Shown piece by piece: positions 10,217-19,840 of a stretch of 64,000 nt of DNA. The translations under genes were made by a program, and so were the position numbers. The notes under the pieces were generated by a model. The model saw nothing but the letters and a program-made list of their open reading frames with translations, had not been told where the DNA came from and made no database searches. Origin of the DNA: Pedobacter arcticus A12. GTDB lineage: Bacteria > Bacteroidota > Bacteroidia > Sphingobacteriales > Sphingobacteriaceae. Every line of letters starts with the position of its first letter. Positions within the stretch are counted from its first letter, which is position 1. The stretch covers positions 30,444 through 94,443 of the forward strand of contig NZ_JH947126.1 of NCBI RefSeq assembly GCF_000302595.1, in the 5' to 3' direction.

Positions 10217-12763
10217 ATGAGATTCAAATTCCAGGCGATCACAGCCTTAGTTATTGGATGGGGGAGTGTTTCGGGACAATCAACTAATCAACAATTAAAA
10301 CTTTGGTATAATTCACCAGCCAATGCTTGGGAAGAAGCCTTGCCATTAGGCAATGGAAAAACAGGAGCAATGATTTTTGGTAAAGTAGCGCAAGAACGGA
10401 TTCAATTAAACGATAATACTTTATGGTCTGGTTCTCCGGATCCCGGAAATATTCCCAAAGGGCCAAACATTTTACCCGAAGTAAGGAAAGCGATTTTTGA
10501 GGGTGATTATGACAAGGCGGCAGAACTTTGGAAGAAAATGCAGGGACCTTATTCTGCCAGATATTTACCGTTGGGCGATCTTAATTTGTATTTTAACAAG
10601 AAGGACACGCTGACTAAAAACTATCATCGCGAACTGGACCTAAAAACGGCAATAGCTAAGGTAAACTATGAATTAAAGGGTGCTAAATATACCAGAGAAG
10701 TTTTTACCAGTTATCCTGATAAAGTGTTGGCGGTTAAAATTACGGCAAATAAAAAAGCATCCCTTAATTTCGAAATAGGTTTAAGTAGTAAATTGCGTTA
10801 CCAAACCAACTCTAGTCAAAATAACGAAATTAAACTGACAGGTAAAGCACCAAAGTTTGTAGCCAATAGGGATTATGAGAAAGTTCAGGTTGCGTATGAT
10901 GAAGCAGGCGGAGAAGGAATGACTTTTGAGATTTTGGCCAAGGTTAAAAATGATGGAGGAACGGTTTCAAGCAAGAACGGAAGAATTGTAGTGAAAAATG
11001 CGAATTCGGTGACCATTTATCTAACGGAAGCAACAAGTTTTAATGGTTTTGATAAATCTCCGGGATTGGCAGGGAAGAATCCAGCCATTGAAACACAGCT
11101 GAACATGAAGAAAGCCTTTACCAAAAGCTTTGAAGAACTGAAATCAACACATATTAAAGATTACCAGAATCTTTTTAACCGCGTGAGTTTTAGCTTAAAC
11201 AATAATGAACAGTTGGCAGCAGAACCTACAAACGAAAGGCTAAAGAATTACACAGAAGCCGATCAGGGTTTGCAGGTTTTGTATTATCAGTTTGGGCGGT
11301 ATTTAATGATTGCTTCTTCCAGACCGGGCTCCAGACCAACAAACTTACAAGGTTTATGGAATGATCATGTACAGCCACCGTGGGGCAGTAATTACACCAT
11401 GAACATCAATACCGAGATGAATTATTGGCCTGCAGAGAATGCAAATTTATCAGAATGTCATCAACCGTTATTTGATTTTATTAAAGAGCTTTCTATAAAT
11501 GGTGCGCAAACCGCAAAAGTAAATTATAACATTAAAGAAGGCTGGGTGGCGCACCATAATTCAGATTTATGGGCAAAAACTTCTCCTCCGGGCGGTTATG
11601 ATTGGGATCCGCGTGGAATGCCGCGTTGGTCTGCCTGGCCAATGAGTGCATCGTGGTTAAGCACCCATTTATACGAACATTATATGTTCACCGGCGATAA
11701 AGAGTTTTTAGCAAAAACAGGCTATCCGCTAATGAAAGATGCTGCCGAGTTTATGCTACACTGGTTAATTAAAGATCCAAATTCAGACTATTTAATTACC
11801 AATCCTTCCACTTCGCCAGAAAACACCGTTAAAATTGATGGAAAAGAATATCAGCTTTCTATAGCGTCCACAATGGATATGTCTATTTTGAGGCAGTTAT
11901 TTACAGATTTAATCCGTTCGTCAGAGATTTTAGCTATCGATGAAAAGTTTAGAAAAGAGTTGATGGTTGCAAGGGCTAAGCTGTACCCTTTTCATATTGG
12001 ACAGTACGGACAATTGCAGGAATGGTTCAAAGATTGGGACGACCCGAAAGATACTCATCGTCATATCTCTCATTTATTCAGTCTTTTCCCGGGTGATCAA
12101 ATATCTGTATTCAACACGCCGGAACTTGCTAAAGCCGCAAAACAATCTTTGATTTTTAGAGGAGATGTAAGTACGGGTTGGTCTATGGCTTGGAAAATAA
12201 ATTGGTGGGCAAGATTGCAGGATGGGAACCACGCCTATAAAATTTTGCAAGATGCTTTTAGATATATGGACCCAAATGAGAAAAAAGAGCAAATGAGCGG
12301 TGGCGGAACTTATCCAAATCTGTTTGATGCACATCCACCTTTTCAAATTGACGGTAATTTTGGCGCTACAGCCGGCATTACGGAAATGCTACTACAAAGT
12401 CAGGATGGAATGCTTAACATATTACCTGCTTTGCCTGATGCGTGGACAGAAGGAAGCATTAAAGGAATTAAAGCCCGTGGCAATTTTGCGGTAGACATCA
12501 GTTGGAAAAAAGGAAAATTGGAACAAGCTAAGATTTATGCTGTAATAGGAGGGAACTGCCGATTGAGAACAACAATACCTGTGAAAATTTTAGAAGCAGT
12601 TGATTTTACGGATGAAAATTTTAACCCTTTGTTGAAAAAGCCATTTGTTCCAACGTTTGAGGTAGTAAAGAAACCAACGGTAGAACTGGATATTAAAAAA
12701 GGGTATTTGATCAACTTCAAAACGGAAAAGGGAAAAACTTATACCATTGTCCCTGTTGATTAA
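10217..12763 (+). CDS. GH95 alpha-L-fucosidase / alpha-L-galactosidase
   Basis: An exported glycoside hydrolase of 848 residues with a signal peptide ending near SGQ. The N-terminal beta domain carries WYNSPANAWEEALPLGNG, the usual GH95 opening. The (alpha/alpha)6 barrel shows NINTEMNYWPAENANL, matching the asparagine pair of the active site; TSPENTVKI, with the acid glutamate; and DAHPPFQIDGNFG, with the aspartate. GH95 members remove terminal alpha-1,2-L-fucose or alpha-L-galactose by inversion, and the sequence alone does not tell which. The gene begins a run of same-strand genes; GH31 follows after 39 bp, so they are probably co-transcribed. Confidence 0.93.
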   Translation: MRFKFQAITALVIGWGSVSGQSTNQQLKLWYNSPANAWEEALPLGNGKTGAMIFGKVAQERIQLNDNTLWSGSPDPGNIPKGPNILPEVRKAIFEGDYDKAAELWKKMQGPYSARYLPLGDLNLYFNKKDTLTKNYHRELDLKTAIAKVNYELKGAKYTREVFTSYPDKVLAVKITANKKASLNFEIGLSSKLRYQTNSSQNNEIKLTGKAPKFVANRDYEKVQVAYDEAGGEGMTFEILAKVKNDGGTVSSKNGRIVVKNANSVTIYLTEATSFNGFDKSPGLAGKNPAIETQLNMKKAFTKSFEELKSTHIKDYQNLFNRVSFSLNNNEQLAAEPTNERLKNYTEADQGLQVLYYQFGRYLMIASSRPGSRPTNLQGLWNDHVQPPWGSNYTMNINTEMNYWPAENANLSECHQPLFDFIKELSINGAQTAKVNYNIKEGWVAHHNSDLWAKTSPPGGYDWDPRGMPRWSAWPMSASWLSTHLYEHYMFTGDKEFLAKTGYPLMKDAAEFMLHWLIKDPNSDYLITNPSTSPENTVKIDGKEYQLSIASTMDMSILRQLFTDLIRSSEILAIDEKFRKELMVARAKLYPFHIGQYGQLQEWFKDWDDPKDTHRHISHLFSLFPGDQISVFNTPELAKAAKQSLIFRGDVSTGWSMAWKINWWARLQDGNHAYKILQDAFRYMDPNEKKEQMSGGGTYPNLFDAHPPFQIDGNFGATAGITEMLLQSQDGMLNILPALPDAWTEGSIKGIKARGNFAVDISWKKGKLEQAKIYAVIGGNCRLRTTIPVKILEAVDFTDENFNPLLKKPFVPTFEVVKKPTVELDIKKGYLINFKTEKGKTYTIVPVD

Positions 12764-12802
12764 TAAATCTTTTAGTTTTTAATTTAATAACGCTTTAAAA
12801 TT

Positions 12803-14950
12803 ATGAAAAAATTACGGTTGCTGTTTTTTATCGGTCCTTTATTGGGGCTTCAGCTCTGCGCAATTGCACAAACCACAGAGTGGAAAGAGGTAGAACCTGG
12901 AGTATGGAAAACCGTAGTTGGCAAACCTGGAGATTACAATTTATTAACTGCTGCAGGAGCTAAGCCTAATCAGCAAGCTTTAGAAAAATTGGGCTCGGCA
13001 GAATTTCCGTTACAAAAATCAGAGATTGAATTTAGGGTAGAAAATGGAAAAACCTATTTAAGGTTCCCGCTCAAAAGAGAAGAGCAACTGTTCGGGTTTG
13101 GTCTAAATTTTCAGACGGTTTACCAAAGAGGTAAAATTTTAGAATTGCATGTTGATCACTACGGAGGTAAAGACAATGGACGTACGCATGCTCCAGTTCC
13201 TTTTTATGTTTCCTCAAATGGCTATGGCGTATTCATCAACTCGGCAGAATATATTAAGGTTTGGGCAGGTACGGGCGTTAGAAAAGACAGTCCAAACTTC
13301 CCCACGCCGAAAGACAGAAATACCGATAAAAAATGGTCGTCTCGCCCATATTCTGATGCGGTAGAAATGTTAGTTCCTGCAGAAGGTGCAGAGATTTACG
13401 TATTTGGAGGGCCAACTGCTTTAGATGCGGTTAAAAGATATAATTTGATGAACGGTGGCGGAGTTTTACCTCCAAGATGGGGTTTAGGTTTTACCCAACG
13501 CGTAATGACTCGCTCTACAGAAAAAGATGTAGAAACAGAAGTAGAAAATTTCAAACAAAAAGGCTATCCTTTAGATTTTATTGGGTTAGAGCCGGGTTGG
13601 CAGAGTAAAGCTTATCCGGGTACTTTTTCTTGGGATAAAAACCGTTTCCCAAATCCGCCAGCTTTTGTTAAAAAAATGATGGACAAAGGAGTGAGACTTA
13701 ATTTATGGATTAACCCTTATGTTTCGCCAGACGCACCTTTTTATAAAGAGATTTTGCCTTATACCGCTTCGCATACGGTTTGGTTGGGTGTAATTCCAGA
13801 TTTTACCATGCCCGAAGCTCGCAAACCATTTTTCAATCAGCTAAAAACAGACCAAGTAGACATCGGCGTAAGCGGTTATAAAATAGATGAAGTTGATGGT
13901 TACGATTATTATTTGTGGCCAGATGTAGCCAAGTTTCCATCGGGACACAGTGCCGAGCAAATGAGACAGACCTACGGTTTGTTAGCCATGCGCTATACCG
14001 TCGATTTATTTAAAGAACGCAACCAAAGAACCTACGGTTTGGTTCGGGCATCAAACGGAGGAGCCTCTGCATTGCCTTATGTGCTCTATAACGATTATTA
14101 TAACCATGAAGATTTTATCACGGCTTTAATCAATAGCGGTTTTGCCGGCGTATTATGGACACCAGAGGTGAGGGCTTCTAAAACTGCCGAAGAATGGTTA
14201 CGGCGCTTCCAATCCAACGTTTTTTCTCCCATGGCTATGATTAATGCATGGTCAACCGGTACCAAACCTTGGACTTACCCCGAAGTGGAAAAACAGGTTA
14301 AAGAATTTGCATTGTTGCGGATGAAAATGATGCCTTACTGGTATTCAGAATTTGCTAAATATCATTTTGAAGGAATACCGCCATTTAGAGCGATGAATTT
14401 AGAGCCAGGTTTTAAGCAGGAGCTGCATGGAGAAGGCGAAAAAGAGGTAAACCTACAAGAAAACCCGTATGCAGAAGCCGTTTCTAAAGAAATCAAAGAC
14501 CAATATATGGCGGGTGAAAACTTGTTGGTAGCGCCAATGTTTACCGGTCAAACTTCTCGTAAAGTAGTATTGCCTAAAGGTAAATGGTTTGATTTTTATA
14601 CCGGAAAATTTGTGGGAGATGGTGAAGTAATTACCGTAACTCCTGGATTAGATGTGATTCCGGTTTTTGTAAAAGATGGAGGAATTGTGCCAATGATGCC
14701 ACCTTTATTGCATTCGCCAAAATTAGGCGAAAAAGTGAATTTAGAAATTAGGTATTACGGTACAAAGCCGGGGACTTATCAGTTGTATGACGATGACGGA
14801 GAAACTTTTAATTATGAAAAAGGTGCTTATAGTTTTAGAACTATCAGTGTGACTAGAAAGGCTGATAAAATTATAGGGAATATTGCCAAGTCTGAGAAAG
14901 GGAAACCTAATTCCTTTGCAAATATTACGTTTACCATGATGACGAAATAG
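12803..14950 (+). CDS. GH31 glycosidase, Gal31-like (probable alpha-galactosidase)
   Basis: 715 residues with a signal peptide (cleavage near AIAQ). The catalytic barrel has a probable nucleophile Asp362 in GYKIDEVDGYDYY and probable acid/base Asp431 in VLYNDYYNHEDF. Both contexts differ from the standard GH31 glucosidase/xylosidase motifs. GH31 enzymes of this divergent type from Pedobacter were shown to be alpha-galactosidases that also bind L-fucose, and were noted to lie near putative fucosidase genes (published PsGal31A work). The neighbours here, GH95 and GH29, give the same context, so I infer alpha-galactosidase rather than alpha-glucosidase or alpha-xylosidase. An accessory beta domain follows the barrel. 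Confidence 0.85.
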   Translation: MKKLRLLFFIGPLLGLQLCAIAQTTEWKEVEPGVWKTVVGKPGDYNLLTAAGAKPNQQALEKLGSAEFPLQKSEIEFRVENGKTYLRFPLKREEQLFGFGLNFQTVYQRGKILELHVDHYGGKDNGRTHAPVPFYVSSNGYGVFINSAEYIKVWAGTGVRKDSPNFPTPKDRNTDKKWSSRPYSDAVEMLVPAEGAEIYVFGGPTALDAVKRYNLMNGGGVLPPRWGLGFTQRVMTRSTEKDVETEVENFKQKGYPLDFIGLEPGWQSKAYPGTFSWDKNRFPNPPAFVKKMMDKGVRLNLWINPYVSPDAPFYKEILPYTASHTVWLGVIPDFTMPEARKPFFNQLKTDQVDIGVSGYKIDEVDGYDYYLWPDVAKFPSGHSAEQMRQTYGLLAMRYTVDLFKERNQRTYGLVRASNGGASALPYVLYNDYYNHEDFITALINSGFAGVLWTPEVRASKTAEEWLRRFQSNVFSPMAMINAWSTGTKPWTYPEVEKQVKEFALLRMKMMPYWYSEFAKYHFEGIPPFRAMNLEPGFKQELHGEGEKEVNLQENPYAEAVSKEIKDQYMAGENLLVAPMFTGQTSRKVVLPKGKWFDFYTGKFVGDGEVITVTPGLDVIPVFVKDGGIVPMMPPLLHSPKLGEKVNLEIRYYGTKPGTYQLYDDDGETFNYEKGAYSFRTISVTRKADKIIGNIAKSEKGKPNSFANITFTMMTK

Positions 14951-16213
14951 AAACTTTCGGAAGCAAATTCCAGCCAATATCCTTGATTAAAATGCCAAAT
15001 AGACAAAGCGATTTAAAGTTTAAAATTGGTTACTTGTATATTCCAATTTAGTTGGATGCCAATTTTCAACTAGTTAATAATCAATTGTATGAAATATATC
15101 TATCTTTCCTTAATCGGTTCATTGCTATTTGTTTGCGCTTGTAAAAAGAAACCACAAGTTAAAGTGGAAACTCAGCCACCTGTTGTAGTTCCGCCAGTTG
15201 TTGATCCACCAAAAATACCCACCAATTTAATTTACTTAAATAGCGATGGGCGTTTGCAGTATAATTTATTCGCCAATCAAGGGGAAACCAATAAGATCAA
15301 CAAAATTCCCGATTTTTCTATGGCAGGTTACAAAGGCGGAGGTGTAGCCATCCCTAAAATTACAGAGATTACAAAGACTTTATCGCCATTGGCAGGAGAT
15401 AACCTCGCTCAAATTCAATCAGCAATAAATGAAGTACAAGCCTTGACTCCAAATGCTTCAGGGATTCGCGGTGTAATTTTATTGACGGCGGGGACTTATG
15501 ATGTGAGCAATACCATTTCAATTACAAAAAGCGGAGTTATATTGAGAGGAATGGGTCAGGGAAAAACCGGAACTATCTTAAAGGCAACCAAAACTGCTCA
15601 GCATACATTAATCAGCATTAAAGGAATTGAAACACCCGTTACCAAACAACTTAATAAAATTACCACAGGATATGTAGGTACCGGAAAAATTGGTTTCAAA
15701 GTGGAGAGCAATGCCGGTATTATAGTAGGAGATAAAATTGTTGTTTACAGAACGCCAAATCAGACATGGATTGATGATTTGGATATGGCACAATACGGTT
15801 GGACCGCATCAAGTTATGCTATTGGTTTTGAGAGAGAAATTGCGTCGTTGGCAGGTGATAGTATTACTTTAAATGCCCCAGTTGTGGATCCAATGCAAAA
15901 AAAATATGGTGGTGGTGCTATTTATAAAATTAATCCGAGCCAAAGAGTAAGTAATTGCGGCATAGAAAATATGCGTTTAAGTTCTGTTTTTTCTGGAAAT
16001 GAAGATGAAAACCATGCTTGGGTAGGGATTGAACTTGAGCAAGCAGAAAACTGTTGGGTAAAACAGGTTACGGCAATATATTTTGGATACGCTTGTGTAA
16101 GTATCAGTTCTGGTTCCTACTATAATACGGTAGAGGAATGCGCCATGCTTTCACCAAAATCAATCACCACCGGCGGAAGAAAATATTCTTTCAATCTCTT
16201 TTGGTTTGATTCC

Positions 16214-16230
16214 TCGAAGCTCTGCTTCGA
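16214..16230. repeat. Left-end subterminal hairpin of the IS200-like element
   Basis: A perfect palindrome, TCGAAGC-TCT-GCTTCGA: a 7-bp stem with a 3-nt loop. It is followed by a T run and lies 20 bp before the transposase GTG start. This is the usual position of the left-end structure recognised by TnpA, and it could also limit transposase expression. Confidence 0.85.
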
Positions 16231-16250
16231 TTTTTTTGTAATTTCGGTAT

Positions 16251-16697
16251 GTGAGCGAATATATTCATAAGAAGCATAATGTATCAGTTTTATTATATCA
16301 TTTTGTATGTCCGGCAAAATATAGGCGAGTGGTATTCAGTGAAGCGGTTGATATCAGTCTAAAAGAAATTTGTGTTGAGATTTCTAAACGGTATGATATA
16401 ATTTTCATTGAAATTGGGACAGATAAAGACCATGTTCATTTTCTGATTCAGAGTGTACCTATTGAAAGTCCAACAAAAATAATTAGAACTGTAAAAAGTA
16501 TCACAGCAAAAGAGATTTTCAAAAGACATCCTGAGGTTAAGCTGAAATTGTGGGGCGGAGAATTTTGGTCTAAAGGGTTTTATGTTAACACAGTTGGGAA
16601 ACATGGAGATGAGAGTACAATTCAGAATTATGTAAAGTCTCAAGGAAAAGCAGAAGAATATAAAAAAATACACAGTCAACAGTTAGAAATGTTCTAA
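16251..16697 (+). CDS. tnpA: IS200/IS605-family Y1 transposase TnpA
   Basis: 148 residues, the usual length. It shows the opening SEYIHKKHNVSVLLYHFVCPAKYRR, the HUH metal site in DKDHVHFLIQ (about residues 60-70) and the catalytic tyrosine in IQNYVKSQ near the C-terminus. It starts with GTG. The protein cuts and rejoins single-stranded DNA at the two hairpin ends. No TnpB or omega-RNA-like partner is present, so this is the IS200 type. The frame looks intact, so the element may still be mobile. Confidence 0.95.
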   Translation: MSEYIHKKHNVSVLLYHFVCPAKYRRVVFSEAVDISLKEICVEISKRYDIIFIEIGTDKDHVHFLIQSVPIESPTKIIRTVKSITAKEIFKRHPEVKLKLWGGEFWSKGFYVNTVGKHGDESTIQNYVKSQGKAEEYKKIHSQQLEMF

Positions 16698-16698
16698 T

Positions 16699-16722
16699 AC
16701 CTCTGGGGCTCTGCCCCGAGGT
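16699..16722. repeat. Right-end subterminal hairpin of the IS200-like element
   Basis: Arms ACCTC-T-GGGGC and GCCCC-GAGGT pair around a TCT loop, with one bulged T. The hairpin begins 2 bp after the transposase stop and 8 bp separate it from the inferred right end. It resembles the left-end hairpin in loop sequence but has a longer, GC-rich stem. Confidence 0.85.
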
Positions 16723-17256
16723 AGTTTATTTTGGAAGGCGCTGCCAGTTTTAATTTATTCCAAAGGTGTTATGCTGATGGCGGTAGACACGATTTTGTAA
16801 CCGGATCAAGAGTGCCGGGACCAAACGTGTTTTTAGATTGTGTGGCAATTAATACCACTGCAGATATTGGTCCGCACCACAGGTGGTCAACCGGTCTGTT
16901 GTTCGATAATATTTCTGGTGGACAAATTAGGGTTCAAAACAGAGGAGCAAGCGGTACGGGACATGGCTGGGCAGGCGGGCAAACCTTGTTTTATAACTGT
17001 AAATCATCCAAAACCGACATTAAAGTTGAAAGTGCTAAAGGAAGTTTGAATTGGGGTATCGGTTGTATAGGAACCAGCAAATTAGGAACCGGATACTGGG
17101 AAAGCTGGGGAACGGAGGTGAGTCCCAGAAGTTTATATCTTGCGCAGTTGAAAGACAGGTTAGGCGAAACTGCAGTACAGAATATAAGCACTAAAGCACA
17201 AAGATTGGGTGGTATAGAGTCACTTCTAAAAACTTGGGCAGGAGAAGGAAAATTAA

Positions 17257-19149
17257 ATGAAGAATAGGGAAGTGAAAAAATTAATTGTTTGTTTAGCGTT
17301 ATGCTTGTTTACTGTTTCATCTTTTGCACAAGATACTGGGGATGAAGATGCTTCGATGAAAAACGCTGCTACCAAACGAGACAATGAAATGATTGAGGAG
17401 GCTAATAATGGCTGGTGGAAAAACTCCATGCAAAGTCATGATCAAAGAATTGAATGGTGGCGTGAGGCTAGGTTTGGTATGTTTATTCATTGGGGTGTAT
17501 ATTCTGAAGCTGGCGGTGAATGGAAAGGAAAAAAAGTGGACGGTTATGCCGAGCATTTGATGCGAAAGGAAAAAATAACGAAAGAAGAATATTTAAAGTT
17601 AGCCGCTCAGTTTAATCCAACAAAGTTTGATGCTGATAAATGGGTTAAAACTGCTAAAAATGCAGGGATGCATTATCTGGTGATTACTGCGAAACACCAT
17701 GACGGTTTTGCGATGTACCCATCAGATTATTCTGGTTTCGATATTGCTGATAAAACTCCTTTTAAAAGAGACCCGATGGCAGAATTAAAAGCTGCCTGCG
17801 AAAAGTATGAGATGAAATTCGGGTTTTATTATTCTCATGCCTTTGATTGGGAAGACCCGAATGCGCCGGGTAATGATTGGGAATACAATAACCCCGGGGG
17901 CGATAAAAACTTATTTGGAGGTAGAAATTGGTTTGATATACACCCTGAACTACTACCTAAAGCTCAAAAATATGTGACCGAAAAATCAATTCCTCAAATT
18001 CAAGAACTGCTAAAAAAGTATCATCCGGATATTTTATGGTTTGATACCCCACATAAACTACCCTTATCCGACAATTTAAAGATTTTGAAAGCCATCCGCG
18101 AGGTTGATCAAAATGTTGTTGTCAATGGCAGACTTGCTCGTACATCGAACCAAAACTTTGGCGATTATGCAAATACCGCAGATAGGCCAGCAGAATTTTT
18201 TCCGCTTAAGGGAGACTGGGAAGCCATTCCAACTACAAACGAATCTTACGGTTATAGTAAATATGATGAAAGCCATAAACCAGCCAGTCATTTTATCCAA
18301 TTAATTCCCAATGCAGCATCAAGAGGTGGAAATATTTTAATGAATATTGGGCCAAAAGGCGATGGTACTTTTGATAAAAAAGACCAGCGTATTTTAGATA
18401 GCATGGCGATATGGACAAAAAAATATGGAGAATCAATTTATAAAACTACAGCTTCACCATTGCCTTTACAAAGCTGGGGAGTAATCACCAAAAAAGATAG
18501 CCTACTTTATTTACATGTTTTTAACTGGCCAAAAACCGGAAAATTATTGGTTGGAGGCATTACAAATAAAGTAACTGAGGTTTACACCATGGCTGATAAG
18601 AAAAAAATTAAAGCCTCGGTATCGCAACAAGGAAATCTGATTTTAGATTTGCCCAAAAATTCGCCAGATCCTGTTGATGCCGTTTTGGTGATGAAAGTAG
18701 ATCAACCTATAAAATCAAACGGTTTAAGATACTTGGATGTTGATGCAGCACTAAATAGGCTACTTGCTTTTGATGCCGAATTGAACGGAGATGGTCTTTC
18801 TTACGGCGATGGTAAAACAAATAAATATTATGTAACCGGCTGGAAAAATAAAAATCAGTTTTTAACTTGGGATTTTGCGCTATCTAAAGCAACTAATTTC
18901 AAAATTGTTATTAAATATATCCAAGAAAAAGAGAATTCAGGAGAATTTAATATTACCGTTGGTAGCCATGTTTTCAAAGGAAATGCGGACAACTCCACAG
19001 ATAAAGAAGGCTTAAATATAAAGGAAATCGCCATAGCCGATTTGCCTGCCGGTAAGCACCAGTTAAAAATTACTGCTATAAAAATTTCGGGAGTAGAATT
19101 GATGAGAATATTAGAAATTGATTTAATACCAAACAATGCTAATAAATAG
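17257..19149 (+). CDS. GH29 alpha-L-fucosidase (first copy)
   Basis: 630 residues with a signal peptide ending near SFAQ. The GH29 barrel shows WWREARFGMFIHWGVYS, VITAKHHDGFAMYPS, FGFYYSHAFDW and the retaining nucleophile Asp263 in DILWFDTP. The acid/base residue varies in GH29 and cannot be fixed here. After the barrel and a beta domain there is an extra C-terminal beta-rich module (about 490-630, WDFALSKATNFKIVIKY...), probably carbohydrate-binding, that the second GH29 lacks. The start overlaps the end of the interrupted beta-helix gene by 11 bp, so the pair was translationally linked before the IS insertion. It should release L-fucose in the periplasm. Confidence 0.93.
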   Translation: MKNREVKKLIVCLALCLFTVSSFAQDTGDEDASMKNAATKRDNEMIEEANNGWWKNSMQSHDQRIEWWREARFGMFIHWGVYSEAGGEWKGKKVDGYAEHLMRKEKITKEEYLKLAAQFNPTKFDADKWVKTAKNAGMHYLVITAKHHDGFAMYPSDYSGFDIADKTPFKRDPMAELKAACEKYEMKFGFYYSHAFDWEDPNAPGNDWEYNNPGGDKNLFGGRNWFDIHPELLPKAQKYVTEKSIPQIQELLKKYHPDILWFDTPHKLPLSDNLKILKAIREVDQNVVVNGRLARTSNQNFGDYANTADRPAEFFPLKGDWEAIPTTNESYGYSKYDESHKPASHFIQLIPNAASRGGNILMNIGPKGDGTFDKKDQRILDSMAIWTKKYGESIYKTTASPLPLQSWGVITKKDSLLYLHVFNWPKTGKLLVGGITNKVTEVYTMADKKKIKASVSQQGNLILDLPKNSPDPVDAVLVMKVDQPIKSNGLRYLDVDAALNRLLAFDAELNGDGLSYGDGKTNKYYVTGWKNKNQFLTWDFALSKATNFKIVIKYIQEKENSGEFNITVGSHVFKGNADNSTDKEGLNIKEIAIADLPAGKHQLKITAIKISGVELMRILEIDLIPNNANK

Positions 19150-19840
19150 TAGTATTCAATGTTGTCAGGCTGAGAGCGGAGTCGAAGCCTTTGCAAATGA
19201 CCCTTTGATTCCGATCAGGGGGGTAATTGCCACAATATCATTAACTAAACAATCTTATTTGAGTTAAATCCTAACTCATCAAGCGTGGTAATAAAGGGTT
19301 TGAACATAGCTAAAATCTTTTATAATGAAGCTAATAAACCTTGAATCCAGATAGATTACTATTGCCTTATTGAAAAAAAAGTGAATTTCTTTGGCATTTT
19401 ATAAGCCAAAATAGCTTAATCATTAGCTAATGTAGCTCATCATTACGCGAGCACTTTAATTTAAATTTGATAATTGAGTATTTTGTGAAAACCGGCTAAA
19501 TACTCAGCCAAAAACCAATTAATTTTTATAACCATAATTAAATAAATGAACATTAGGTTTTTACATAGCTCTCTTATTCTAAAGATAAACTAGAGGCCTA
19601 ATTTGAGTTCTTAAAAGTTATTATAGCCAATATTGCGTATACATTTGCTAAAAAGGTAAAATAATACATCTTAAATTTTCTATTACTTGCAATTATCAAC
19701 TAAACTAAATAAATCTAAATTATGGGTCAACATTACCTCTGTTTTAATACAAATCAGATTCTGTTTCGTGATGAAAAAAAGAACATCGTTTCAGTTTCGC
19801 AAACAAAATTAACCAATCTATTAACTCTTATTAATTAAAC
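19150..19840. other. Intergenic region before susC-like gene
   Basis: 691 bp without a convincing gene, so the SusC operon very likely has its own promoter here. Near 19164-19190 is a fragment (TCAGGCTGAGAGCGGAGTCGA) that resembles one half of palindromic repeats common in Bacteroidota. At 19422-19447 there is a looser copy of the ATTAGC direct repeat (second half ATTACG, 20 bp away). TAAATTTG at 19459-19466 fits the Bacteroidota -7 consensus TANNTTTG, but no matching -33 TTTG was found at the proper distance. Confidence 0.4.

Larger units (their letters stand above)
16196..16730 (+). mobile_element. IS200/IS605-family insertion sequence, about 535 bp
   Basis: The element carries only a Y1 HUH transposase gene and has subterminal hairpins at both ends, at 16214-16230 and 16699-16722. 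Both hairpins share a GC-TCT-GC top. It lies directly 3' of TTCAAT in the host gene and shows no target duplication, both as expected for single-strand peel-and-paste elements. The ends were set by comparing the host reading frame with the paralogue at 43729-45240; they could be off by a base or two because of local T runs. Confidence 0.9.
15089..17267 (+). pseudogene. Beta-helix (pectate-lyase-3-like) lipoprotein gene, interrupted by an IS200/IS605 element
   Basis: The left part (15089-16195, 369 codons) has a lipoprotein signal (LLFVCACKKK), a Pro-rich linker and a pectate-lyase-superfamily beta-helix. The right part (16731-17265) continues the same protein (LEGAASFNLFQRCYADGGRHDFV...GPHHRWSTG...GHGWAGG). 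Between them sits an insertion element. Removing exactly 16196-16730 joins AAT to TTG GAA in frame and gives about 547 residues that align along their length with the intact paralogue at 43729-45240 (shared GGR[KR]YSFN, GPNVF, GPHHRW, SSLYLAQ or RSLYLAQ). As it stands the product would be truncated after 393 residues, with an element-encoded tail. The family may be a lyase or glycosidase; the activity is unknown. Confidence 0.9.
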
